Origin: Microscilla marina ATCC 23134
Lineage (GTDB): Bacteria; Bacteroidota; Bacteroidia; Cytophagales; Microscillaceae
Reading direction: 5' to 3'
DNA: 64,000 bases
NCBI RefSeq assembly: GCF_000169175.1
Contig: NZ_AAWS01000016.1
Coordinates: forward strand, 62,001-126,000
Shown piece by piece: positions 1-8,100 of the stretch. The notes beneath the pieces were generated by a model that did not search any database, was not told the origin of the DNA, and was given only the letters and a program-made list of their open reading frames with translations. A program made the translations under genes and the position numbers. Position 1 is the first letter of the stretch, and each line of letters opens with the position of its first letter.

Positions 1-464
1 GTGCGGGTAGCAAGCAGGGTCAGCAACATTTCTTTGACCTGCATCAAGGTTTCGTGTTGCCCTGCCTCGTTGGGGTCAGTGCTGTTTTTGCCCCCAATAA
101 AAGGGTTGTGGAGCATCAATTTGGCAAAATTGCACATGCCTACTTTTTTGCCACACACTGCAATCAGCCCCGCAATGCTGAGGGCAAGCCCGTCTACATA
201 AGTATCAATGCGCACCCCAGGGGTGGTTTGGTTGATGTTGAGAATGGCGGCACAAATAGACAAGCCATCGGTGATTTTACCACCGGGCGAGTTGATGCGT
301 ACATTGAGGCGGCGGTACCTTCGGGCAAGCGAGTACAGTTCTTTTGCAAACCGTTGCCCGGAGATACCCTTGCCTTCGTCATCAATGCCGATTTTGTCGT
401 AGAGCAAAATATGGGCAACCTCTCCTGCGGCGTTCCGAATGTCAAAATATTTGTATTCTTCCAT
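1..464 (-). CDS. ClpP-like prohead maturation protease (partial, runs off the window)
   Basis: This is the N-terminal 154 residues of a ClpP-family serine protease of the kind phages use to process the head scaffold and capsid. From the ATG at 464 the reading frame stays open to the window edge. The oligomer-fold motif NSPGG is near residue 60. The nucleophile region reads DGLALSIAG near residue 93, with the Ser where ClpP has AASAAS. The catalytic His lies in LMLHNP near 117. The Asp would be beyond the edge. It begins 10 nt after the small gene at 475-753, so the two are probably cotranscribed. In Mu-like phages a protease sits just before the major capsid gene, which would lie outside the window to the left. 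A housekeeping ClpP is less likely given the phage neighbours. Confidence 0.8.
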   Translation of the reverse strand, partial: MEEYKYFDIRNAAGEVAHILLYDKIGIDDEGKGISGQRFAKELYSLARRYRRLNVRINSPGGKITDGLSICAAILNINQTTPGVRIDTYVDGLALSIAGLIAVCGKKVGMCNFAKLMLHNPFIGGKNSTDPNEAGQHETLMQVKEMLLTLLATR

Positions 465-474
465 GCAGTTTCGT

Positions 475-753
475 TTAGCTCAGTGCCGTGGCCGTATCGG
501 TGTCAATGTTGTATGTAATCGGTTTCCAGGGGGCATCCCCATCTTCCTGGGCAGCAAGCGCGGCAAACTGTGAAGTGCTCACCGCAGCGAGTTGCACTGC
601 CCCACCCGTGGCATCGGTCACCGTGGTAAGCAGCCCCGGTGCGAGTGTGCGCACATCAGGATTGCTGCCTGTGGTGTTGGTCCCATTTTTCAAGTCCAGT
701 ATTTCGGCGCGACTGCCTGCCACGTGGCAATCGCCTGTGTATCTTAAAGCCAT
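475..753 (-). CDS. Small phage-like protein upstream of the head protease
   Basis: This is a 92-residue protein rich in Ala, Thr and Gly, starting MALRYTGD. The frame is open further upstream, but the ATG at 753 is preferred because the upstream part crosses the terminator at 887-910 and has no phage-like character. No domain was recognised. Composition and position directly before a ClpP-like prohead protease would suit a head decoration or stabilisation protein, but that is inference from context only. It shares an operon with the protease. Confidence 0.6.
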   Translation of the reverse strand: MALRYTGDCHVAGSRAEILDLKNGTNTTGSNPDVRTLAPGLLTTVTDATGGAVQLAAVSTSQFAALAAQEDGDAPWKPITYNIDTDTATALS

Positions 754-886
754 CAGTTTTTTTGCTTGTTTGGTTTGGGCAGCTATTAAGCAAGGAATGG
801 ACAGAGTAAAAAGAGGGGTTTTATGGGAGTGTAGTTTTTTGGGGCAGGTTGGTAGATGGCAAGGTTGTAGGTAAATTTCATTCGCT

Positions 887-910
887 AAAAAAGGGGCAAA
901 AGCCCCTTCT
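887..910 (-). terminator. Rho-independent terminator after the antirepressor gene
   Basis: A 7-bp GC-rich stem (AAGGGGC / GCCCCTT, loop of 4) is followed on the minus strand by a T run. It directly abuts the stop codon of the 911-1618 gene and separates the replication/antirepressor operon from the head genes. Confidence 0.75.
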
Positions 911-1618
911 TTACTCCACAAATAACTCCCTCGCCAAGTCATACGCCTGGGTGATATAGCCCCGGCTTTCTATCCAGGCGATGGGTGTTTTATCGGCTTT
1001 TTGGGCAAGGTGGTACAGTTGCACCTGATACCTTATAGAGAATTGACGATAAAAAGTAGCGTACACCTCCTGGGGTGGTATTCCTTTGGCGATCGCATAA
1101 GACTTGATGAGGTGGTCAAAGGCACGGCGGGTATCTACAAAAAGGGTTTGCGAAGGAGCTTTATTGATGGCCGCAAGGTAGACCTTGGCTTCTTCCCTTT
1201 CTTGTTCCAAATCGCTGATCCGTTCCTCGTGGTCAATCAGGGTTTCCACGCTTTCTTTGAGGATTTGAAGTTTGTTCTTGCCTTTGGTAAGCGCCTTCAA
1301 TCGTTTTTCGCATTCCAAAAAATACAACCTAACTTCGCGCCCCTTTTCGGTTTGGGCAAGCATGGCAAAAGACTTGGCGCAGTCAATCGTCAATTGATAG
1401 GTTTTGATCTTGCGGGTTACTTGCCTTTTACCTTCCTTTTGAACTTTAACTTCGCGGTTAAAGTTGAAATCTATCCCCTGAGTGAAGTTTTTCTGCAACA
1501 TTTGTTCGGCTTTTTGTTTGGTAGAATACCCACACCATTGCCAAAATGCCTCAAAGTCTACCGGAAATACCTGGTCGCTTTGTAAGTAAAGCGTGATCTC
1601 GTTCATTAAGTCTTTCAT
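911..1618 (-). CDS. Phage antirepressor, AntA/AntB type
   Basis: This 235-aa protein has an N-terminal AntA-like domain (residues 1-115). Typical features are the IDFNFN stretch near 45, and KTYQLTIDCAKSFAMLAQ followed by GREVRLYFLECEKRL near 75-110. Antirepressors of this family bind or displace phage repressors and promote lytic growth. The C-terminal half (about 120-235) is helical with a charged coiled-coil stretch and is probably the partner- or DNA-binding part. The gene starts 6 nt after the 1625-2056 gene and belongs to its operon. The Bro/KilA-N superfamily is an alternative assignment. Confidence 0.75.
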   Translation of the reverse strand: MKDLMNEITLYLQSDQVFPVDFEAFWQWCGYSTKQKAEQMLQKNFTQGIDFNFNREVKVQKEGKRQVTRKIKTYQLTIDCAKSFAMLAQTEKGREVRLYFLECEKRLKALTKGKNKLQILKESVETLIDHEERISDLEQEREEAKVYLAAINKAPSQTLFVDTRRAFDHLIKSYAIAKGIPPQEVYATFYRQFSIRYQVQLYHLAQKADKTPIAWIESRGYITQAYDLARELFVE

Positions 1619-1624
1619 TAGTTT

Positions 1625-2056
1625 TTAGTTTGATTTGTGTTGATTGATCAGTTGTTTTACTTCGTTGCCCAGCGCAGTGATTCTATAAATCTCGCTGCCA
1701 AACATTTGTAGTTGCCGGGCTTTGCGCCACAAGCTTTGCAGTTGCCCATGAAGCATCGCCAGGGTATGTGCCGGGTAATCTTTGAAGTTGGCCTGTTGCG
1801 CTTCAAGTGCTGACAACTGGTGGCAGATACTGGTGGTCTGGCGGGTAACATTCATCAAATCGGGCTGAGGTTGGGCGCGGGTGCCTGTGCCCTGCGTTTT
1901 TTTACGTTTGGCAGCCAGCCACTCCTGATACTGTTCGCCCGTTTTGGCAAAGACCAAACCCTGCCAGCCATTGGCAATCGACTTCCCGATAAGTTCCAGG
2001 GCAAAAGCTTCTTCAAACCCCGCCAACTTGTCCAAAATGCGTTGCACACTGAGCAC
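1625..2056 (-). CDS. Hypothetical protein in the phage replication operon
   Basis: This is a 143-aa, Gln- and Lys-rich, mostly helical protein with no motif I can name. It contains a basic stretch (AAKRKKTQGTG near residue 50) followed by a long predicted helix. It lies between the replication initiator (ends 2092) and the antirepressor (starts 1618), with gaps of 35 and 6 nt, so it is probably translated from the same mRNA. A role in phage DNA replication or its control is inferred from position only. Confidence 0.6.
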   Translation of the reverse strand: MLSVQRILDKLAGFEEAFALELIGKSIANGWQGLVFAKTGEQYQEWLAAKRKKTQGTGTRAQPQPDLMNVTRQTTSICHQLSALEAQQANFKDYPAHTLAMLHGQLQSLWRKARQLQMFGSEIYRITALGNEVKQLINQHKSN

Positions 2057-2091
2057 CGATTTGTAGGGCTTTCTGATCTCCGTGCGGTACC

Positions 2092-2763
2092 TCAGCCAAT
2101 CGCTCCATGCCTGCTTAAAGTATCCGAAGCGAAGGGCAACTTTATTTCTTTAGGTGCCGCCGTTTTAGGCTTGTTTTTTTTGACCGACTGAGCACTTGTT
2201 TTTGATGGCTTTTCTTCCTTGGATGATTCCGTTTTTTCTTTTAAAAGCTTTACATCTGAATCTCTATCTCCTTGATCTTCTATAGTTGATAGATTAGTAT
2301 TGATTTCATTCAATGACTCATTATGTCGCCATTTTGGCGAGGTAAGGTCGCCAGATTGTCGTTGAACCTCGCCATTTTGGCGGTGCACCTCGCCAGCCTG
2401 GCGTGGGTCGCCAATTTGGCGAGGTTCCAGTCGGTCAAAGTTTACTCTCAGTTTTCGGTGGTGTCCATCAAAACTTTGCAGTAGCAAGTATTCATCTTTG
2501 ATCAACTCGGCAATGTAGCGCTCTACTGACCGCTTGCCAATGTTGAGCGTGGTAGTAAAGTGCTCGTTGGAGGCAATGCAACCAAGGGGCAATTGTTCCA
2601 ATAAAGAAATTTCCACAAGCAGGTTTTTTGCCACTGGGTTGAGGTGTTTGTCCAGCCAGATGCTGGCAGGGTAAAAGAAGCCTTCAAACGCCGGGAGGCG
2701 GGCGGGGTTCAGTTCTTTTACTGTGGTGAAGTTCTTTGAAGTTGTTTGTTCGCTTGTTTTCAT
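2092..2763 (-). CDS. Phage replication initiator with N-terminal winged helix and internal origin
   Basis: In this 223-aa protein, residues 15-120 form a helix-turn-helix/winged-helix domain (NPVAKNLLVEISLLEQLP, then GKRSVERYIAELIKDEYLLL), as in phage and plasmid replication initiators that bind the origin. Residues 110-145 are a low-complexity stretch (repeats of RQxGE/D) encoded by palindromic DNA repeats at 2327-2421. The tail is Lys/Ser rich. An initiator gene carrying iterons inside its own coding sequence is the arrangement of lambda O. It leads an operon with 1625-2056 and 911-1618. A simple transcriptional regulator is possible but would not explain the iterons. Confidence 0.65.
   Translation of the reverse strand: MKTSEQTTSKNFTTVKELNPARLPAFEGFFYPASIWLDKHLNPVAKNLLVEISLLEQLPLGCIASNEHFTTTLNIGKRSVERYIAELIKDEYLLLQSFDGHHRKLRVNFDRLEPRQIGDPRQAGEVHRQNGEVQRQSGDLTSPKWRHNESLNEINTNLSTIEDQGDRDSDVKLLKEKTESSKEEKPSKTSAQSVKKNKPKTAAPKEIKLPFASDTLSRHGAIG
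2327..2421. repeat. Five palindromic iterons, probable replication origin
   Basis: Five 13-bp palindromes of the form CGCCA-N3-TGGCG (the second imperfect) begin at 2327, 2349, 2370, 2391 and 2409, spaced 22, 21, 21 and 18 bp. A spacing of about two helical turns fits an initiator bound to one face of the DNA. They lie inside the initiator gene. The last one continues into GAGGTTC, giving a 15-mer (2413-2427) that recurs exactly at 12680-12694 and 14319-14333. Confidence 0.7.
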
Positions 2764-2793
2764 GGAAGTTTTAGATAAGTAAGGAGTTGTGGT

Positions 2794-2827
2794 TAAAAAA
2801 ACTCCCCAACAATGATTCGTTGGGGAG
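2794..2827 (-). terminator. Rho-independent terminator after the 2841-3398 gene
   Basis: A perfect 9-bp stem (CTCCCCAAC / GTTGGGGAG) with an 8-nt loop is followed on the minus strand by seven T. It sits between the stop of the 2841-3398 gene and the start of the initiator gene, so the initiator operon needs its own promoter. Confidence 0.85.
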
Positions 2828-2840
2828 GGGTAACAGCATC

Positions 2841-3398
2841 CTATGCCACCACCATGGCATACGTTTGCCTGAGCTCACTCAGGTACTGCCCTAGACTGCT
2901 GCGTTCATGGTGTTCACAAGGAATCAGGTAAGGAATCAAGCCCTCCAGTTCGCCGCTGTATTGCCAGTAACTAATCAGCATTTCAGCTTCGTCGTGGGTG
3001 AGTTCGTCGCCCCCGCCTTCCAGGTGCATGGCTTCTGTATAAGCCCTTCGCTCATAAAAAGAAGTACCCGCCCCGGCAAAATCTGCCACTGACCAAATAC
3101 CCGGAGTGGGCTCAAAGTCCATGCGCCAGACGGTACCGTGGTGCACATAATAAAGCGTGTTGCCATGCCGCCCCACATAATGGTACCTGGCGTGTTGCAA
3201 ACGGTGGTAAGGGTAGAGTATCCCGTTAAAACTCAGGTGATTGATGACAGGATTTTGCCAACGCTCTACTATACACGAATGGCGGTGGGCATCATAACTT
3301 TGTACCTGCCCTACACCCAATGCCGGATAAGTGACATCCTCTACCCACAAACCCAACATCTGGTTTGGGTTTCTTGTGGAAATTGTTGAGTTTTGCAT
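2841..3398 (-). CDS. Hypothetical protein, 185 aa, single-gene unit
   Basis: No family was recognised. It is a soluble protein rich in Tyr, His and Trp. Repeated short beta-like segments in residues 20-110 (GLWVEDVTYPALGVGQV, NTLYYVHHGTVWRMDF) are followed by an acidic helical part (HLEGGGDELTHDEAEMLISYWQ near 130-150). It has no signal peptide or membrane segment. Its own terminator lies directly downstream, so it is monocistronic. Position beside phage replication genes suggests a phage accessory gene, which is inference only. Confidence 0.55.
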   Translation of the reverse strand: MQNSTISTRNPNQMLGLWVEDVTYPALGVGQVQSYDAHRHSCIVERWQNPVINHLSFNGILYPYHRLQHARYHYVGRHGNTLYYVHHGTVWRMDFEPTPGIWSVADFAGAGTSFYERRAYTEAMHLEGGGDELTHDEAEMLISYWQYSGELEGLIPYLIPCEHHERSSLGQYLSELRQTYAMVVA

Positions 3399-3421
3399 AT
3401 AAATATGATTTAATATAGTTA

Positions 3422-3478
3422 CCCCGTTTGAGTGCTTTCGGTCTCCAAACTAAAAGGCACTTTGGCGGGGCTTTTTTA
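3422..3478 (+). terminator. Nested hairpin with T run in the 3.4-3.75 kb gap
   Basis: CCCCG (3422) pairs with CGGGG (3470), enclosing an inner AGTGC/GCACT pairing, and is followed by CTTTTTTATTT on the plus strand. It looks like an intrinsic terminator, but no plus-strand gene ends here. It may face read-through coming from the left, or be a remnant. The rest of 3399-3751 is AT-rich and holds the presumed promoter of the 2841-3398 gene; nothing else was seen. Confidence 0.4.
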
Positions 3479-3751
3479 TTTGTAATTGTGTAATGCAAGT
3501 ATAAACAATAGTGATGGGTAATCGTAGGGAAACGAGGAGAAAGAGTGGGGTAATTGACAACCTTTTATTCACCTCAGTAGTTATTGAGTGCAAAACCAGG
3601 CACTTTCAGTGCATTACATTTAGTATTGCGAAAAAATCGATTAGTTTGTGTTTATGACACATGAAAAAAAAGGTCATTTTTTCAAAACTCCTGTTTGATA
3701 AACTTTTGGTTAATGTTGCGAGGATTTTTGATGTTCATTATTGCTGAACTT

Positions 3752-5071
3752 TTAGTAGGAAATGATACATCTACTCAACCCTCCAATCTTCTTTTCAGCT
3801 ATGGATAGATTACCTTCTAAATCTAACCACCTCAAGCTTTTAAGGTTGCTAACCTCAGAGGGGAGTTCCTCAAGCTCATTGAAGCTTAAATTTAGAGTTT
3901 CCAGGTTTTTTAATGAACAAATCCCAATGGGCAATGTTTTGAGTTGATTAGAGTCTAAGTATAATACTTTTAAATGCTTTGTTTTCCATTTCTCTTCTGG
4001 CAAATAAGTCAGTTGATTGTCAGATAATCTTAACTCTCTTAAATCTTTCAAATTCACTATTTCGTTAGGTAACAGGGCTAATTTATTTTTGGGGACATAT
4101 AAACCCTGTAGATTTTTTAGCTGGCCTATTTCGGGAGGTAAATCGCTTAATTGATTCTTATCTAGCCCTAACATAAATAATTCTTTCAGCTCACCTATTT
4201 CGGGAGGTAATGCCGATAACTGATTACTGTACAAGTAAAGTTCTTCTAAATGTTTAAGTTTTTTGATTTCAGGGGGCAGGTTTTTTATTTGATTTTTGCT
4301 TAACCATAAAACTTCCAGGTTCTTCAATTCAAAAATTTCAGGAGGTAGCTCAGTTAAGTTATTATTACCCAAAGACAAGCTTCGTAAATTCTGTAAAGAT
4401 GATGGATTTAATGATAAAGTTGTGATTGGATTGTCAGAGATATTCAAATATACCAGCTCTTTCAAGCTATTTACCTCCTTTGGCAAGGTAGTGAACTGAT
4501 TGCCTGATAAATTTAGGTGTCTAAGATTTTTTAAGTGAGTGATTTTTGTTGGCAAATAAGCCAGCTGATTGTTTCTCAAATCCAGCTTTTGTAGCCTTCT
4601 TAACCTCCCAATACCAGAAGGCAAGGAACTAAGTCCTGTGTCGCCTAGAGCTAAGTCCTGTAAACTCGCTAGAGAGAAGATTTCATCTGGAAACGTTGAA
4701 AAAGGATTATGATCCAAATGTAGGTTAATTACATTTTGCAGTAGCTTAAATTCTGTTGGTAATGTTGTAAGGTTATTACCATCTAAACCAATGTACTTCA
4801 TTTGTTGCAACTGCCCAACCTCAGGTGGCAAATATTCTACCCCTTTGCTACTTAAACCAAGCGTATCAGTTGTGTATAACTCTTTAATGTGCTGAGAATT
4901 CAAAACATTTATTTTTTTCTCGAAATTCCATTGATATAAAATCGAGTAGCCATTTAAATATTTTTTTAGAAAAGGAGCCTTTTTAACCAAATTCAACGCT
5001 TCCTCAATTATGGCTCTATCACCAGAACTCATCTGTTGTAGAAACCTTTGCTTGATATTATCTTTGTTCAT
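3752..5071 (-). CDS. Leucine-rich repeat protein paired with the NACHT gene
   Basis: This is a 439-aa cytoplasmic protein with no signal peptide. Residues 1-65 are a helical cap (RAIIEEALNLVKKAPFLKKYL). From about 65 to 425 there are roughly 15 tandem 23-residue repeats matching LPxEIxxLKxLxxLxLxxNxL, the bacterial-type LRR that forms a curved ligand-binding solenoid. It starts 30 nt after the stop of the 1630-aa NACHT protein on the same strand, so the two are almost certainly one operon. NLR receptors usually carry the LRR sensor on the same chain as the NTPase. Here it is encoded separately and may act as a sensor or specificity subunit (inference). LRR proteins are common in this kind of genome, so a chance neighbour is possible. 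Confidence 0.85.
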   Translation of the reverse strand: MNKDNIKQRFLQQMSSGDRAIIEEALNLVKKAPFLKKYLNGYSILYQWNFEKKINVLNSQHIKELYTTDTLGLSSKGVEYLPPEVGQLQQMKYIGLDGNNLTTLPTEFKLLQNVINLHLDHNPFSTFPDEIFSLASLQDLALGDTGLSSLPSGIGRLRRLQKLDLRNNQLAYLPTKITHLKNLRHLNLSGNQFTTLPKEVNSLKELVYLNISDNPITTLSLNPSSLQNLRSLSLGNNNLTELPPEIFELKNLEVLWLSKNQIKNLPPEIKKLKHLEELYLYSNQLSALPPEIGELKELFMLGLDKNQLSDLPPEIGQLKNLQGLYVPKNKLALLPNEIVNLKDLRELRLSDNQLTYLPEEKWKTKHLKVLYLDSNQLKTLPIGICSLKNLETLNLSFNELEELPSEVSNLKSLRWLDLEGNLSIAEKKIGGLSRCIISY

Positions 5072-5101
5072 AAGAAAAAAAGTTACCTGCCAAACAACAC
5101 A

Positions 5102-8100
5102 TTAGAATGAAATATCATACAACAAATCTGAAAAAGGTATTAACTCATTAGTCACAATATTGTATCCATAAGCTGCTTGGTTTTCTTGGCTTTTCATTTG
5201 TTCTTCTTTCCAGTTATTAATTTCTTCATCATGATAATTAGCATAATTAAGCAACGCCAGGTAGGATACTTTTGCTGAAGCGGAAGTTGTCTTAAGTAAT
5301 TTTTTTTTGATAACCTGTTGGAGTTGAGTATCTTCTTGTATTCTCCTTTTCATTGGTTCTGCAAAATATTTATAATGATATTTAGCCTCACTGTAGTTTT
5401 CTAAAACTCTATCAAAAAAACCTACCACTCTATCTGCCTGGCTAAATAGAAACTTAATATGAAATTCTACATCATCATCATTATGCCTTTGTTTGGGTTT
5501 AATTTTTTCATAAGTCTCCTTCAGAATATCAGCCTCAGGCCAGCCTATACAGAGTGCTACCAATTTTCCTTTATTTAGCTTATATCCCAAATCTACTTGA
5601 TGCATTTTCTCTTTAACAATTGGATCATTGATGAAGTTTTTGCCCAACACGTTGGCTGCATAAACCCTTTTGTCCCGATGATGTGAATCTATCAATCTCA
5701 ATGCTATTTTTCGTAAAACTTTGCTTTTAGGTGCAGTTCTGTTGAGAAAATCGATTATTTCTATATCAGTGATAGTTTCTTGATTATCATTGATGTAATC
5801 TATGATGTAAGGATAAGAAGGAGATAATTTGCCTGAGTTTATTGCCAACTGCTTCCAAAAATCCTCAACGTCATTATCTAATGGGTTGTCGTCTAATAGC
5901 TTTGTTATATCATTATTTATAACATTCATGACATAATCAAAATTCTCAATCAATAGTGAAGTGATGATCAGTGATTGATTATCAATATCAAGACCCCCAA
6001 ATAATTTAGGAGTTGTTTTAAAATTTGTGCCTTTTTCTTGTAATTGGAAGTAAATGTCTAATTTCTGGGAGATCAAATAACCACAAAAAGCTATCCGTCT
6101 TTGTCCTTCACTATTCAAGCTGCCTCTATGAAAAATGCTATCCTTACAAATTGTCAAAACTTTGCCTTCATCAAGGTATTTCAATGCCTTGAAATAATTA
6201 ATAGCAATAGTAGTTCTTAAATTATAATCTCCCTCTTTTGCATAAAGACTTAATTGTTCCAGTACCTTTTTTTCTACGGGAGTACTTTCTGATATTTTCT
6301 CAATTAGTTGCAGTCTTAGATTTGCTTTTAGTGGTAAAGAATCAGAGAATCGTTTATCTGAATCAGGTAGTTGATGATCAAAGAATTCGATAAGTAGACT
6401 TTGCCTATAGGCCTCATTAGTTAGCTTTGAAAAGATAAACTCCTTGACATTTTTATTTTTTGTAAAATTCTTAGTAAGAATGTGTATTACATCATTATAA
6501 TCTTGTATCGCAAACAAATCCTTTGGCAGAAGGGTTAATTCTTCCAGTACAAACCTATCGAGTATATATTCTTGAAAATATTCTTTATCCAATTCAATGA
6601 AAGGTTTAACTGCTTTTGCTCTTTTAGATATATTGCGATCAAAAATAATGGTTTCTAAAATATTTATGCCTTCTTTTGGTGCATCACTGTACACTTGACT
6701 TATAAAACCAGCCGCGTCAGCATTACTACTATTAAGGGTTAAAAAATAATTCTTCAAAAAATGCATAACTTCCTCATCATCCTTCCACCCCATCAAAAGA
6801 GCATTCACATACCAGTCGCTATGACCGTGCTCTTCAATATTCTTCATCAAAAACTTTTTTGCTTTAACATTTTTTGATATTAAACATAGGTAGATTTTAG
6901 GGAATACATAGTAATCCTTCTTTTCATCCAGATAAGCATCAATGCTAGGTATTAACTTGACATTTCCTTGAAAGTAATGCATTAATTGTGGAGCCCAATT
7001 TGTTTCATGACCATAAAAAGTCTTTCTAACATCTTCTTTTTGAAGTTCTGTGACTATTCGATCTACTACTTTTGGTGAGTTATTGTAACAATGAAAAAGA
7101 ATTTTCCAGGCAGCTTCTTTGCCTAATACTTTGTCTGTGTAATCAACACTAGCATCAACAGATGTTAAACAGATTTCTAATAATTCTTTATCGTTGCCCC
7201 AACCGTCCATCAATACAAATAAAAATATGTTATCAAGAGTATCACTCCCACTATATTTGTCTACAAGATTTAGTAATTCTTCTGGTGATTGTATTTTCAG
7301 GAATACTTTTAATTTCATCCAAAATAGGTAAACAATGGGGTGTCTGCTACTTGCAAACTTTTGTACATATAATTTTTGTATATTTTCTTCTACTCCATCT
7401 GTAATAATTGTATGTAAGGCGTAAGCGAGAATTTCAGGATTAAAACAAGTATCCAACAAGTTCGTAATTTGAGCATATAACCACTCATCTTTGATAAACT
7501 TTTGAATAGTATATGATGCAGCAAGTTTCTGGTATTCATTGCCATTGATTAATGATTTTAGCAAAAAATCTTTTTGCCTAATGGTTAACTCTTCCAAACT
7601 AAAGCCTCTTAAATCACTAATTCTGTAATCATCATAACGGTAATAATTAGGAAAGTAATTGAACAAATATGTCAACACCTCATCTTTAATTTTATGGTGA
7701 TGAACAGTTTCCAGTATAATATTCCATAAAATTCCTTTTATGCTTTCATTCGTTTCATATTCAAACTCTTGCTTGATTTGCGTAAAGTTATCCATTGCTA
7801 ATTTCGCCGGGGCATTATTTAGATTGAGGGCAAGCTCGTAGCGAACAAACTTAGCATAGAGAGAGGTTGCAACGTTGGTATTTTCAGGAGCTTTTACACA
7901 ATCCCAAAATCTATTAAACTCGCAACCTTTTTTGTAGGGAATCAGTCCAAAAAAGCTATTAAGTACTTGGTGCCAAGCAGGTTTATGGGCAAATTCTTTT
8001 AAAACCTGCATGGCTTCTTCCGTTTCAGATTCACGCAAACTTTTAGCTGCCAAAAATTCTTGGAACTGGCGGTGCATAAATGCAATTTCCTCGGTAGACT

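Noticed and set aside
754-942. Longer start for the small gene at 475-753
   Set aside because: It would run through the terminator at 887-910 and into the antirepressor stop; nothing in the added residues looks like protein.
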